In this document: positions 51,291 through 62,576 of the stretch, in pieces
How positions within the stretch are numbered: the first letter of the stretch is position 1
Layout of the letters: each line of letters opens with the position of its first letter
Assembly: GCA_036937835.1 (NCBI GenBank)
Contig: CM072862.1
Span: forward strand, 22,027,001 to 22,091,000
DNA from: Pampus argenteus
Lineage: Eukaryota > Chordata > Actinopteri > Scombriformes > Stromateidae
Length of the DNA stretch: 64,000 bases
Direction: 5' to 3'
Notes under the pieces: model-generated
Database searches by the model: none
The model's input: the letters and a program-made list of their open reading frames with translations, nothing else
What the model was told of the DNA's origin: nothing
Position numbers and translations under genes: made by a program

Positions 51291-52839
51291 CTCTCTCTTA
51301 CACAGAGCAAGGCGCTTCACACATGTATTAACAATACAACACTAATACACTAATACAAAATATGACTGTGAACATATAATTTTTCTAAGCTTGTCTAACT
51401 GTTCTTGATCATTTAAGTGAATCTTGGAACATGAGTTTAAAAAAGTCGAGCTGTCATAAAAATACACATCAAAGCACAGGGAGACAGACGCAGTTTAAAA
51501 GGCTTGCAGTCAGCATGTTAAAAATAATTCATGGTCATCCAATATTTATCAGAAGTTTTTGAAATCAGTCAAATGAGGTTAGCTTTTTTTGTTTTGTTTG
51601 TTTTTTGACTTGGTGCACCTGAAGAAATGCTTAAAAAAGCTGTTTTCTTTCGCAGTCCAGGTTCTTTATATGTGTTTTTAACATCTTCACAGAGTCGTCA
51701 GAAGGCGTGTCCCTGCAGCTGGGTAACTCCAAAGATTTCATCCTCAGCCTGGACATTAAGTTCGTCGCCAACGGCAGTGTGTCCGTAATCCTCGAAACCA
51801 CAGAGAAAGGGCCGCCCTTCACCATCCACTACGTGACCAGCACGCAGCTCATCGCCTTCAAAGATCGTGAAATCACCTACGGCATCGGGCCGCGAACCGC
51901 CTGGAGCACTCTGACCCGCGACATGCTCACCGACCTCAGGAAGGGCGTCGGACTGTCCAACACCAAGGCTGTGAAGGCCACCAAGGTTGGTTGATTGATA
52001 AAATGTTAGCGTCTACCTGTTTCTACCTACTTTTTATTACTTTATTGCCCTGATTTGAGTGTTTTAATTGTTTTGCATCCGTTCTGCATTCATGTGATTT
52101 CTCTCAGATCATGCCCAGGCGGGTGGTGCGATTAGTCCTACATGGGCGCGGCTTTGTTGACAACATCACCATCTCCACCACCGCCCACATGGCCGCCTTC
52201 TTTGCCGCCAGCGACTGGCTGCTGCGCAACCAGGATGAACGCGGCGGCTGGCCCATCATGGTGACACGTAAATTGGGTGAAGGCTTCCGGCCTCTGGAGC
52301 CCGGCTGGTACTCGGCCATGGCTCAGGGCCAGGCCATGTCCACCCTGGTGAGAGCTTACCTCCTCACCAAGGACCAGGCTTACCTCAACGCTGCCCTCAA
52401 AGCAGTTGGACCCTACAAGGTGCCTTCAGCGCAGCACGGGGTCAAAGCTGTGTTCATGAACAAATACGACTGGTATGAAGAATACCCCACCACGCCCAGC
52501 TCCTTTGTCCTCAACGGCTTCATCTACTCCCTGCTGGGACTCTATGATTTGACTGAGACAGCTGGCGAGAAGCTGGGCAGGGAGGCCGCGCAGCTGTTCA
52601 GCCGTGGCATGGAGTCAGTGAAGGCCATGCTGCCGCTCTATGACACTGGGTCTGGGAGCATCTACGACCTGCGCCATTTCATGCTGGGAACTGCGCCCAA
52701 CCTAGCACGCTGGGACTATCACACCACACACATTAACCAGCTACAGCTGCTGGCATCTATAGACAACGCTCCTATTTTCAAGGATGTGGTGAAGCGCTGG
52801 AAAAATTACTTAAAAGGGATTCGTGCCAAGCACAACTAG
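42835..52839 (+). CDS. glce: D-glucuronyl C5-epimerase (heparan sulfate epimerase)
   Basis: Coding exons are 42835-43351, 47057-47302, 51693-51985 and 52108-52839, all with GT-AG introns. They total 1788 nt (595 residues; human has 617). The protein is a type II Golgi membrane enzyme with a short cytosolic tail (MRCLAARVNYK), a membrane anchor at about residues 11-28 and a proline-rich stem at about 30-75. The catalytic region then runs to the C-terminus KGIRAKHN. It converts D-glucuronate to L-iduronate in N-sulfated heparan sulfate, after NDST and before or with 2-O-sulfation. Human active-site residues Tyr168, Tyr222, Glu499, Tyr500, Tyr560 and Tyr578 correspond to Tyr145 (REPYHPDG), Tyr199 (LSHYSK), Glu477 and Tyr478 (YEEYPTT), Tyr538 (SIYDLRH) and Tyr556 (WDYHTTH) here, all intact. 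N-glycosylation sequons include Asn202, Asn281 and Asn371. The protein is shorter than human mainly in the stem. Fish may have more than one glce paralogue; which one this is cannot be told here. Confidence 0.97.
44478..44735 (+). repeat. Dispersed repeat family R1, copy 3
   Basis: Contains AAAGGACAGTTTACCATTCT, 'ATAATCATTCCTCCTGTTCT', 'CATAATGCACTTACAATGTA' and 'GTGCAAAAACATATTTAAAG'. These are the same blocks in the same order as at 18891-19210 and, inverted, at 18205-18325. Confidence 0.7.
44780..44862. mobile_element. Palindromic Tc1/mariner-type mini-element
   Basis: CAGTACTAGTCAAAAGTTTG at the left and its near-perfect reverse complement at the right (ending CAAACTTTTGACTGGTACTG) flank only about 22 nt of unique sequence. 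TA dinucleotides stand outside both ends, as expected for Tc1/mariner insertion. The terminal motif AGTCAAAAGTTTGGACAC is familiar from fish Tc1-like elements. It has no coding capacity. Confidence 0.75.
49715..49960 (+). mobile_element. tRNA-derived SINE copy (teleost)
   Basis: GGTGGAGCAGGTCGTCCACT, a B-box-like GGCAGTTCGATCCCCGGCTC (49763-49782), then GTCAAAGTGTCCTTGGGCAA, 'AATTGCTCCCGATGGGTCAG' and a GT-rich stretch form the order I know from a very common teleost SINE. The A-box region is diverged. It lies in glce intron 4 in the sense orientation. Confidence 0.65.
50085..50310 (+). mobile_element. Decayed Tc1-like transposon 3' fragment
   Basis: Translation around 50106 gives SDLNLNLWLDC, resembling the conserved '(V)KNLW..LK' end region of Tc1 transposases. 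A following stretch (GTTCAAAGCTGATAAGAGAC, then TGCCAAAGGTGCATCCACTA and AAAACTGACC) matches the usual end of Tc1 transposase genes, 'AKGASTK' plus stop. The frame is broken by stops and indels, so it is inactive. Confidence 0.6.
51261..51288 (+). repeat. (GT)14 microsatellite
   Basis: Uninterrupted GT repeat of 28 nt in glce intron 4. Confidence 0.95.
51986..52107 (+). other. glce: glce intron 5 (122 nt)
   Basis: A short intron between GCCACCAAG|GTTGGT and TTTCTCTCAG|ATCATG. It is required because the intron has in-frame stops (TGA soon after the donor) and the family sequence (ATK followed by IMPRR) is contiguous across it. It falls in phase 0. Confidence 0.9.
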
Positions 52840-53415
52840 GCAAAGCGTAACCCAGATATAGTATACATCTGAGATGATGAATGAAAAGAGGTCGGTTATA
52901 GTGTATGTGTGAGAATTGAATGAATGATTAAATATGAGGAGGAGGCTCACATTGTGCGTCCCAGTTTTGGTTGAGGTTCATAATCTAAAGGACGAGTTCA
53001 CTCGGCTGCAGCTCGCAACACTTTCACGCGTGCTCCGTTGCAGGTTTTATATTTTCTGCAACATTGAATGTAGCTCTCCTCTCTTCTTCTTGTTTTTTTC
53101 TTAAGCTAGTGTTTGTAATTATGCACAGACCTAGTTCCAGTATGCGTTTTTTGCGTTCAGAAAGTGGATGTGTGTAGATGTGTTGTTTTTTTTTAAATAA
53201 CAATCTATATTAGAGAAAGATGAAACTGCTTGAATAGTTTAAACTGAATCACGTTTCTGACATTCTTTGACTCATCCACCATCAAGTCTCTTCCGCAATT
53301 GTATTTTTTACCATTTCATCCCAGATTTACATTTATTGACGCAAATAAACTGTATATAACAGAATATATTATAAATTATTTGGATATTGCCAAAAAAAAT
53401 AAAAATAAATACCAC
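52840..53415 (+). other. glce: glce 3'UTR with polyadenylation signals
   Basis: Noncoding sequence after the stop. The first AATAAA is at 53344-53349, with more AATAAA-like hexamers at about 53399-53409. Further AATAAA hexamers at 56171, 56347 and 56525 leave open a longer alternative 3'UTR. Confidence 0.55.
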
Positions 53416-56400
53416 TAATCTTATCAATACAAAACACTAAATAACAGGTTTTTTTCAAATCTCATAGCCCTAAAAGCTCTGAGAACGTTTAAATATGTTT
53501 GTTTTTAGTAGATCGTGTTTAAGCTGTTAGATGAGAGCTGTCCTTTTCCCCATGAAATACAGTACATTATATATATACACCACAGTGAACCAGCTCCACT
53601 ATCAGCCTGATTCCTTCCCATAATTCCACTGTGTTCATCGTACACTCGCTGGCCAAAGGTGCCTGCATGAGTGCATCATCATGTGACTTGCACTGGGACC
53701 AGGTTGTGTTTCAGTTGAGGCGTTTTATAGGCTGCAGGTAGCAAGCTGCCACAACATTAGCGGTCCTGTTACAGTCCCTGAGATTTGCTACTCTTGAGAT
53801 CCTGTGATCTCATCTGAGCTAATTTAGCACCAAGACGGTCGCAGCCGATGACAAACTGTTTGCCGGAGAAATGAGCGACTAGATTAACTGATCAGGAAAC
53901 ATCGTTGCTCTGTTCTGTCCTGCTAGAGAGCAGTTGTGATATAGATTGAGTTTTTTAAATCGACCTCGAAGTGAATCCCCGGTGTGCTTTACTTTAAACA
54001 TGTACAGCAGGTTGTCTGATCATATAATCAATCATTTTCATCTGTTCAGACAAACGACTGCACATGTAAAAGAATCAATCCTGGCTAACTTACATTTAGA
54101 TTTTAATTAATTTTAATTAATATGCACAGGCCTGATGGATAAAACATACAGATCAGAGTAAATGGTGTAATATTTAATGTTTCTTTATGCTTTAGTGATA
54201 ATAGGAGACGCATACAGGACATCACTTTGAACTAAAACGTTCTTTAAATTATCTTTTGATGAATCCTCTGAAACATCTAAACATTGAAGTCTTTAAACAC
54301 TATTAATTGAAACCCAGAGAAACATTTTCATTTGTTGTTTACTTTGGAAACTCATCTGAAAAGCTCTTTGTCTATAACTCATGTTTACAGATGATTATTG
54401 CAGGAGTGTAGGTGGTGCAGATGCCCGCGTTGTGTGTTGAAGTAGAAAAGGCTTGTGGGCAGAAGCTGCAGCAGCATCTCACTAGCACGTCAATAACAAC
54501 TAGCAATTTATAACATTTAAATAGACAATGCCAAGAGTACCGAAGCCTGAGGTGAATTCTTGACAGACATAAAGAGCCTGTCAGTCTCAGCGGGCTCTCG
54601 TTTCTCCTCTCAGCTGCCGCGGGTGCATGAACTCACCGTTTTTTTTATCTAAATGCTGCCCCATTGACTGCTGTATGAGGAGAAAGAGGCACCAACAATT
54701 CACCCGGCTAATAGGCGGGAGAGCCTGAACGCCATAGCTAGTCAGGGATGAGTCAGCGTTCACCAGGATCACACACACACTCAAACAAAACAAAGTGGAG
54801 GCTTCAGCATCAATGAGGCTTTCATCGATCAACCTTAAAGATTATTAATGGGAGGCAGAAGAATCCCAGGAAGTCAGACTCCTCTGAAGTGCGGAGGGTG
54901 GATTCGCTTTGGTCATTTTCATAAAGAATATTTAAGGTGAAAACATTTTCCCAGACAGTCTGCTTGGAGCTTGTTGTACTGTGAGCTGCCACGAATGAAT
55001 CAAAGAAGCTTCGTGTTCATTTGGATGTAACATTAGCTAAAAAAAAAAATAAAAAAGCTGCTTTCGTTCTGGCATTCAGAACTAAGTGAGATTTACAAAT
55101 AGTCAAGAGAAATTGTAACTGCACAGTATTTATTATATATCAGGACGAGCCAGAACATGCTAATGTAATCCAGTGTATCCAGTTTAATCACAGCATCCAG
55201 CAGTTTGTTCAACACATCCTTTTTCTAGTAATAGTGCGACTTGAAACTGATAAACTCACAATATTATAACAATTTCCACTAATCCTCCGTCATAAAGGTT
55301 TTCTACTGTGGAATTATGCAGATGTTCTGTTTTAAAGGCAGAGACGTTGTATGCGTGTACGTTTTGTTAATCCCAGTTAATCTATACTTGATTTCTACAT
55401 TTCCTGGTGGCATTTTCTTCCCATGCACACATAATTTATATTTTGCCATTTTGACAGGACAAGTAAAAAATATGTAGTTTAAATGGAAAGTGAGCATTTA
55501 GGAAAGGAACGTGTGTGTATGTGTCTGTATGTCTGTGTGTGTGGGTGTGGCACTGTCTCCATTTTGTTTATACCAAAGTCATTAAGTTGAGTTTATACTT
55601 TTTTTTATTTCCATTCAGCATTTAATGATCTTAAGTCTCCTTGGAGATGTCACAAAGAGACACTGCCTTTTGAGAAATGCTAGTTTTCAAACGTAGATTA
55701 AATACATCGTTACAACAACAACTTGTAAAACTTGCTTGTGGTAAAGGGGACGTGTGCAACTAGAGATTAGTATTTAGTCGGCTACTGTTTTAAAGGGAAA
55801 TGAGCCAATAGCTGCAAATTCTCCTTCAAGTGTTTTTTTTTTTCTCTTTTTAGAAATGTGTGCGTTTGCATCTTTCATCATCTGTTGGAATCATTTGCAG
55901 ATAAGTCAGATGTTTTGCTAGATAGACAAAAGCACAACTGCTGTTTTATGTTTTATGATTTTTATTATTATTTTTTGGGTTGTATTTCTTTTGGATGACT
56001 TTGTTTTCATTTCAGGACAATGTGCAAAGCCTTCATTCAGAAAGCTGCTAGTATTGTTCACTAAGTAATAACCATAATAGGTTTCTTTTTTTATCTCATT
56101 TTCTTCTGTCTTTCCACTATTTGTTTAAAGATTTCAACATATGACCACTGAGGTCAAATGTGATTTATGCAATAAAATGTTTACTTGGGGTCGTGTCACC
56201 ACAGGAGACCCACAGTGGTTGTACAGACTTTGCAATCCAAGCACAATGTGCAAAATGCTACCATTTTTTTAGTCAAAGGAAGAGTGGTGTTTATATACAG
56301 AGTAAATCTTTGTGCTTTAAAATTTGCTTTTTAAAAAGGTATAAAAAATAAAAAAGCATTTTTCTTAAAGTCCTGGTCCTAATCTCTTCTTCTGCTACAT

Positions 56401-57380
56401 TTAACAGACACTCAGTTTCACATCACAACAGCAGTGTATGAAGATAATGTTATTCTATAAAAGTTATTCTATAATATATATATTTGCTTTAACAAAAAAG
56501 TTAAAACTGTTGCATACTTTTCAAAATAAAACTTCCTGCTACGGATTAAGTCAGTTAAACGGATTAATAAATCTGAAATCTACAATCTCCATCTTGATTA
56601 TGACGGGCTGAGAGCTGAAACTCTGTGTGAGCAAATAATTTTTTGATGATTCGTTGTAGATATTTGTCTATTTCCAGAGTTAATTCAGGTGGTGTTGCAC
56701 CTAAAATAATAGCCGTCGGTTGTGCACAGCTCTGACTTTGCAGTGTGTTCGTATTGAATGTTATTTCTGTGAAGCTACTGAGGAAAAAAAACAAAAAAAA
56801 ACCAACCTGATTAATAATTTATCCTAATTAGGCTATTCTGATCCAAACGAGAGACGCAGACACCTGAGAAGGACTGTATCTCCTGCCACCCGCTTGCATT
56901 TTTCATTACCTTCTGGCATTTATACAATCCAGCCATAATTTCTGCTTCACAGCCGCACAATTCACCCCCACACATCCCATTCCTCCGCTTTCCTCAACAC
57001 TAATGATATTACTGTCCCTCCTGACAGTAGAGACTGTCTTCCAGTGCTGTAATTAGCCCAACATAAACCTGATAAGCTCAGTCTCTTTCACGGCCCCCTG
57101 TGTCGGCCTTTCTGCCTCCTCTGCTGTCATTCAGATGCCTTTGAGTTGGCCGTGATAACATTATAGTGAATCCTTGCTTCTGCAGCGTCCGGAGGCCAGA
57201 GGTTTTATGGTGTCCATAAATTTAACCACTTGATGAAATTAACACACCGTTGAACCCTGCGTTATTGGATTTCTGTGTGTGTTGTTTTGGGGGTCTCGGG
57301 GGAGGTAGGAAAACATGGAAGCAGCAGCAGAGGAAAGAAAACAAACAGTACATCTGACACATCTGTATGCAATTTGACAA

Positions 57381-57382
<2 letters not shown>
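53416..57382. other. Spacer or extended glce 3'UTR
   Basis: No coding feature recognised. AATAAA hexamers occur at 56171-56176, 56347-56352 and 56525-56530. The piece 57000-57290 has even composition and could be regulatory for paqr5 or glce, but this is an impression only. Confidence 0.4.

Positions 57383-57418
<36 letters not shown>
57383..57418 (+). repeat. (TA)n microsatellite
   Basis: About 18 TA units. A second AT tract lies at about 58040-58060. Confidence 0.95.
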
Positions 57419-57422
<4 letters not shown>

Positions 57423-57734
57423 TATAAACTTACACAAGTGTAATGTGGAAGCCTGGAGCCTACAGGTCACATACACTGAAAACGCACCTTTCTTACTGTT
57501 GGAGACATCTCGTGTCCAGCAGTTAAACTTTTGAAATGAACAATGTTTGTACTTTTATAGATTGTGCTTTTTGTTTTTATGAGGGACAGAAAGTAATTTG
57601 TAATAATATAAGTTTTAAGAGTTTTTAACAAGGTGTTTTTGAGCATTTTTGTGGCGGAAAAAAAAAATATTAGTCAGAGCAGAGTATTTTAAATGCCTTG
57701 TAACAATTGAGGAGTCTTTAAATATACTGCCAAG

Positions 57735-57812
57735 GCCAGGAGCCAGATAGCTTAGCTTAGTTTAGCTTAGCTTAGCTTAGCTTAGCTTATTTTAGCATAG
57801 AGACTGGAAACT
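57735..57812 (+). repeat. (AGCTT)n repeat
   Basis: GATAGCTTAGCTTAGTTTAG continues as AGCTT units and ends TAGCATAGAGACTGGAAACT. This arrangement recurs in many teleost genomes as I recall. Confidence 0.7.
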
Positions 57813-58143
57813 GTTAACTCCGTCCGATCGTAACAGAATCTGCCAACCAGAACTCTAATGCTCAATAATTAACATCTTATATCTGGTTTGTTATTCTGTA
57901 GATCAACTAAAGTGTAAATCTTTTGACAATTTATTATTTTACAGGGTGTTATGTGTCCTAAAAAAAGTCCCTGCTGGTTACCTGTTGTTCACTTCGGTGT
58001 TTAAACGACATATAAAGTGTTTGGCTGAATCCATAGTGATATATATATATATATATATATACACATTTGTTTTCTAGAAATTACATTCCTATTCTACTTA
58101 ATTGCTTTCCCAATTATGTTGCGATGGCAAATCATTTATTGTA

Positions 58144-58608
58144 CAGTGATCCCTCGCCACTTCGCGGTTCACTTATCGCGGATTCGCTATTTCGCGGATT
58201 TTCATAATGCATTTTTTTTTTTTTTTGGTGCATTCTGATTCGCTAAAAACTCACTCCCGCTTCTTGTATCAAAACATAACATAACGTAATCGATGGTGGC
58301 ATGTCGGTGTACAAGGATCTTTTTGCAAAGAAGAAAAAAGAGCGACAACAGCTGCCTATCACTATGTTCTTCTCCCGAACAAACACACCTGCACCGCGGG
58401 CTTCAGAAGAAGAGAACACTGCAGAGCGCAGTCAGGATGCAGCGGCCCAGTCTGAAGAGCAGTGAAACGGCCTACACATGAGTCACTGTATTTGTATACA
58501 TGTAATAGTTGCTAATTGTAAAAAAAAAAAAAGTTTTCTATTTCGCGGATTTCACTTATCGCGGGTCATTTTCGGAACGTAACCCCCGCGATAAACGAGG
58601 GATTACTG
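58144..58608. mobile_element. Non-autonomous Tigger/pogo-type DNA transposon
   Basis: The left end CAGTGATCCCTCGCCACTTC and the reverse complement of the right end (CAGTAATCCCTCGTTTATCG) share CAGTRATCCCTCG and a CGCGG-rich subterminal region. TA stands on both sides, giving the TA duplication of the Tc1/mariner/pogo superfamily. The 465-bp element has lost most of its transposase and keeps the end of the gene (58301-58465). A T-run (58211-58226) and an A-run are internal. Confidence 0.85.
58301..58465 (+). pseudogene. 3' end of a Tigger-type transposase gene
   Basis: An open frame of 54 codons ending in TGA reads MSVYKDLFAKKKKERQQLPI then TMFFSRTNTPAPRASEEENT and a Q/E-rich tail. 'LFAKKKKERQQLPITMFF' is the typical basic-to-hydrophobic end of pogo/Tigger transposases with a DDE_1 domain. 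The DNA-binding and catalytic domains are absent, so it is a remnant kept inside a deletion derivative. Confidence 0.65.
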
Positions 58609-59789
58609 TACTGCAAGATTTTACCATCTGACTCTCCACCAGAACCAATAAATGTATAAACGTCCACTCTTATTAGCTACTTGAACAGCCTGCTGTCAAC
58701 CTTCCCTTTTATAATCTTTCGAATCATTTTCAAACGTCACTTCTTATTTTGTTTTATTCGTGCAGCTAACCCACCAGCCTCATCCTTTCTTTTAAATGCA
58801 AAAAAAAAAAAAACCCCAACGTGTGTTTTGGCACACGTTGGTTTGGTTTGTTGGCGAGAATCTTCTGCAGTGTAATTGTTAGCTTAGTCAGAGACAACAA
58901 TAGTGCTGCAAGAGAACAATGAGGAGACAGAGAAGCAGCAGCAGCAGCAGGATGGAGAGTAAATAGAAGAATGATATTAAGATGGACGGGAGACAAAGCA
59001 AGTCTGTGGTGGGGAAAATGTCTAGCTTGAGCTTGAGGAGGAATAGACGTGAAATTCAGCAAGAAAAAGAAAGAGCGGAGTCTCATCTGGAGACACAAAC
59101 TGCATCTCATTAGGTGAAACACCAGGGAGGCAGCAGCACTGTGCAGCTGCAGCAGTCTGGTTAAACGCAGTCTAACACCCATCTGTCCCCCTGTAACCTC
59201 ACGCAGCCACGACAGAGCTCAACACTTCATGTAATTATTAGTATTAAAACTATCATCCACAACATCTACTTACGGTATCAAAAAGTAAACATCAACATCA
59301 TGCAGATAACTGGATTATTATTGATGCATTAACATGTAAGCAGCAACAGCTGACGGTTTTTGTTACTTATATCTTTATTTGTTATTGTGTTTATTTACTT
59401 TTTGCATGTCCCGAGCATCCTTGTGTACAGGCGACGTGTCACTCTGCACAAATTACAAATAAAGGTGAGTTTGAATCTTAAGTACATCTACTGCATATAT
59501 GTAAATTAAATATGTATGTTATTTTTTTTTTGTTTTTTAATCAAAGGAAGATATCAAATTTTAATATTTGTGCTGCAAGCCGTTAGACTAACTTTTAGTG
59601 AAGCTGCATCTGAAGTAAACAACAACAACAACAAAAAAAAACCAAACACCATATCAAAGAAAGCAGCGTTTGCATCAGCAACAGCGTCTCAGTCAATGTT
59701 TAATGTAAGAAGCTACTTAGTAGTTGTGCTGATGTTACACAAACTTTCAGGGTTTGCCACAGGAGGCTCTGTTTGGCTTGCAGTGAAGG

Positions 59790-59847
59790 GATGGGGGAGG
59801 AGGTGGGGGAGGTGGGGGAGGAGGTGGGGGAGGTGGGGGAGGAGGTG
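59790..59847 (+). repeat. G-rich minisatellite
   Basis: About 2.5 copies of a 21-nt unit made of GTGGGGGAGGAG plus GTGGGGGAG. Repeated G5 runs with short spacers could form a G-quadruplex. Confidence 0.85.
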
Positions 59848-61287
59848 CTTTGGCCTGAAGCAAACTTGTTTTTTTTCTTCTTCTTCTTCTTAACAGTCAG
59901 TAAAAGACACAATCAGCTCTTCAAGACCTTTCTGCTTCTGCGTTGTTTTTGTGTTTGTGATGCTTTCAAAAAAAAAGGAAAAAAAACTTAGCCTTGTCAC
60001 TGAGTAATTATTGAATTAATAAATAAATAAATAAATAAGAAAAACAAAGGCAACATTCAAATATGATGACAAAATCTGAGAAACCCTGAAAACTTTGATT
60101 CAGTCTTTACTGTACTGTTTACTGTCCTTCCTACCGACAGCCATGGAGCTTGTGTTTGGAAGCATTGACACCTTGTGGTGATGTGAAACAGTGCAAGAGT
60201 GAACACGGATATCAGAAACGCTTCAGTTACCCACGGCAACGAGTGAACAATAACGTCTTCATGTGGGAAATGATCATAGCTGGCGAATAAACGGATTAAA
60301 ATTCCCTTATGTTTGCTTATAACTACATTATAGTGTATATTATAGACATGTCTATAAGCAGGATTAAAATATTAAATGTGTTACCAAAAATATTTATTTT
60401 TTTCTTCACTCATCTTAGTTTTATTTGCTGTGTGTTTGAGGTGCTTTTTATTTGACACTGATAGTAAAGTAGTGTTAAAAAAAAAATTTAAAAAGTGTTT
60501 TCATCATATTCCTACAAATAACTTAGTTGCCATCATTTGACCTTGTTTATCCTCTCGCTCCTCTTGGGGTAAAAACCCTTCAGCACTTGACTTTGTTTAT
60601 TCTCTTTCACGAGATGTTGATGACTTACATATTAACTCGCATATTAACCGCACTGACTCGCAGCCAAAACAAACTGACTTCCAGTCAGAGAAGCATCTCC
60701 CGCTGGTTCTTTTTGTTTTCTGCTGTGTTGCTCTGGCTCTGACTGCAGCTCTGGCCCTCTGAGAGAAAGCAGAAAGAGATCCCAGGGTGCTCCGCTGTAG
60801 TATGTGCTGTAATTAATCACACTGAGCTGCTGTGTGTTTGCAGCTTACAACACAACACGTTGGATGTTTTCATCAAATCGACAAAAAAAAAGGGTTTCAA
60901 AGGAACACATTGATCGTATTGAAACTGAATGTAAATATGCTGAGGATTAAGCATTAATAACTCGGTTTGCCATCAAGCCTTTGAGATAAAGCATTAACTT
61001 TGTGTCTAAACCTGAGCAAGCGTGACTTTTTGGTGCAGTTTACTGATCACTGTAGATTTACCTTAAAATAAAAAAAATAAAAACAAGCCCTTATATAATC
61101 CAAAGTGAAAATGTGTCTCATCAATGAAACTTAATTGACTCATTTCTTTTTTTGTTTTGTTAACACGAACAAACAAATCACAAATACCATCTCCTTATTT
61201 TCCACCTTTTTATTCTGTGTCGGTGGTGCGACATGTTTGCTTTCATTGTTGCACAATTCAAACAAGATAACAGGCCGGGGGAGTTCT

Positions 61288-61288
61288 T

Positions 61289-61324
<36 letters not shown>

Positions 61325-61355
61325 GCTGGCTGGGTGGCTGGCTGGCTGGCTGGGT
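61288..61355 (+). repeat. (GGCT)n repeat
   Basis: About 16 GGCT units with a few interruptions (GGCC, GGGT). Translated, it gives meaningless WLAG or PASQ repeats, so the long frames over it are artefacts. Confidence 0.9.
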
Positions 61356-61850
61356 GTGACGGCCGCTGAGGGCCGATAGGGACATGTCGGCTCACCAGGA
61401 GACGAGTAAGAAAGTGGCATGAAAGGAATTCTGTTTACTTTTCTGCCAGCGGGACTCACACCCTCCATTCATGATGGCAGCCTTTAATAGACCAGCTGAA
61501 ACTCACATTGCAGTTGTATGTATATCTCAAAAAAAAAAATCTCACAGTTACAGACCATTAATGTCTGAGATTCATCTGTTTGTTTGTGTTTGAAGGGAGT
61601 TTTTGTTTTTTTTTCCACTGAAACCTGCCTTACACACTGATATATAAATAAAATAAACATATATCATTTTGGTCTAATCCTGAAAAACCTGCCTTCAATC
61701 TGACTCTGATCTTGTGGTGAAACAAGTAATTGTGTGAGTGTGTGTGTATACACCTGTGAATGGGAGGAGGTAGAGGAGTGGCACAGGTAGACTGGATATT
61801 CTTGCTGGGTGTAAAGAGGGAGGAACCTTCAAGACAGCATGGCAACACAA

Positions 61851-61896
61851 AGCTTATAAAGACAGAAGCACATCCAGCAGCAGTTCAGCCTCCGTT

Positions 61897-61936
<40 letters not shown>

Positions 61937-61950
61937 TCCCTCCAGTAGTC
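61851..61950 (+). promoter_or_regulatory. paqr5: paqr5 core promoter and 5'UTR with (CAG)13
   Basis: TATAAA at 61855-61860 predicts transcription starting near 61885-61890 and a leader of about 65 nt. Most of that leader is an uninterrupted (CAG)13 tract (61897-61935), 15 nt before the ATG. No upstream ATG lies in the leader if this TATA box is used. The start site is inferred. Confidence 0.55.
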
Positions 61951-62576
61951 ATGTTAAGTCTCATCAAATTACCACGAGTCTTCACCATCAATCAAGTGCC
62001 CAAAGTAAGTTTAACTTCACTGTATCTTTAATGGACATTTAGTACATTTCAGTTTCACACAGTCAGACTGTGCTGGAGTCAGTTAAGAGGGTGCGGTTTG
62101 GTAGGACATTTGATTATTTTATTTTTTATTATTATTTTGCTGTCCTTATTTACACCTTTCTTATTATAAACATGATTGATTTCTCAGGTCTGCCAGTGAG
62201 TGCATTGCTGAGACCTTTTTTGTTTGCTTCAGTTGAGTTTGAATACGTTTAATGAAAGTTACTTTGGGGGAAAGAAGAAGAAGAACATATTAATGTAACA
62301 TAATAAATACTCCTAAACAAAACTTGTTACACATTGTTTAAAACACTTTTGAGAGACTCCTTCTGCCTCTAGTGTAGAAGAAACAACAGATTTCACTGAG
62401 TATTTGAACTGATTGCTGGTCTAACCCAACGTTTTTTTGACCTTTGAGGTTTTCCATGAGGACAGCATCATCTCCGGCTACCGCCATCCCTGCAGCTCAG
62501 CCACCGACTGCATCCTGAGCCTCTTCCAGCTGACAAACGAGACGCTAAACATCTGGACTCACTTTCTGCCAACCTG
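61951..62576 (+). CDS. paqr5: Membrane progestin receptor gamma (PAQR5), N-terminal part
   Basis: Two coding exons are visible: 61951-62004 (MLSLIKLPRVFTINQVPK, donor CAAA|GTAAGT) and 62449-62576 (acceptor CCTTTGAG|GT, donor CCTG|GTACGG). They give the first 60 residues plus two bases of the next codon (Trp). The second exon encodes SGYRHPCSSATDCILSLFQL then TNETLNIWTHFLPTW. This is the signature N-terminal PAQR motif before the first transmembrane helix, with the NETxNIWTH core conserved in the progestin and adipoQ receptor family. The MLSLxKLP start and position next to glce favour PAQR5 over other membrane progestin receptors. The family has seven or eight membrane helices and binds progestins at the cell surface. 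The remaining exons lie beyond the window edge, so the gene is cut by the window and not broken. Confidence 0.9.

Larger units (their letters stand above)
47303..51692 (+). other. glce: glce intron 4
   Basis: Intron between GCTCCAG|GTATGT and TCTTCACAG|AG. It holds a pyrimidine-rich stretch (about 48780-49260, including a CTCTCTGT run), a SINE fragment (49715-49960), a Tc1 remnant (50085-50310) and a GT microsatellite (51261-51288). Confidence 0.85.
58609..61850. other. Spacer between transposon remnant and paqr5
   Basis: No gene recognised. It contains a GAGGTGGGG minisatellite (59790-59847), an AAAT/TAAA microsatellite (about 60018-60038) and a GGCT repeat (61288-61355). Open frames of up to 138 codons on the minus strand have no recognisable family. 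Confidence 0.5.

Noticed and set aside
58766..59182. 138-codon minus-strand ORF
   Set aside because: Includes a poly-A/T tract and a CAG-type repeat read as alanines; no domain or transcript signal.
61140..61468. Proline/alanine/serine-repeat ORFs on the minus strand
   Set aside because: They are produced by the GGCT tetranucleotide repeat.
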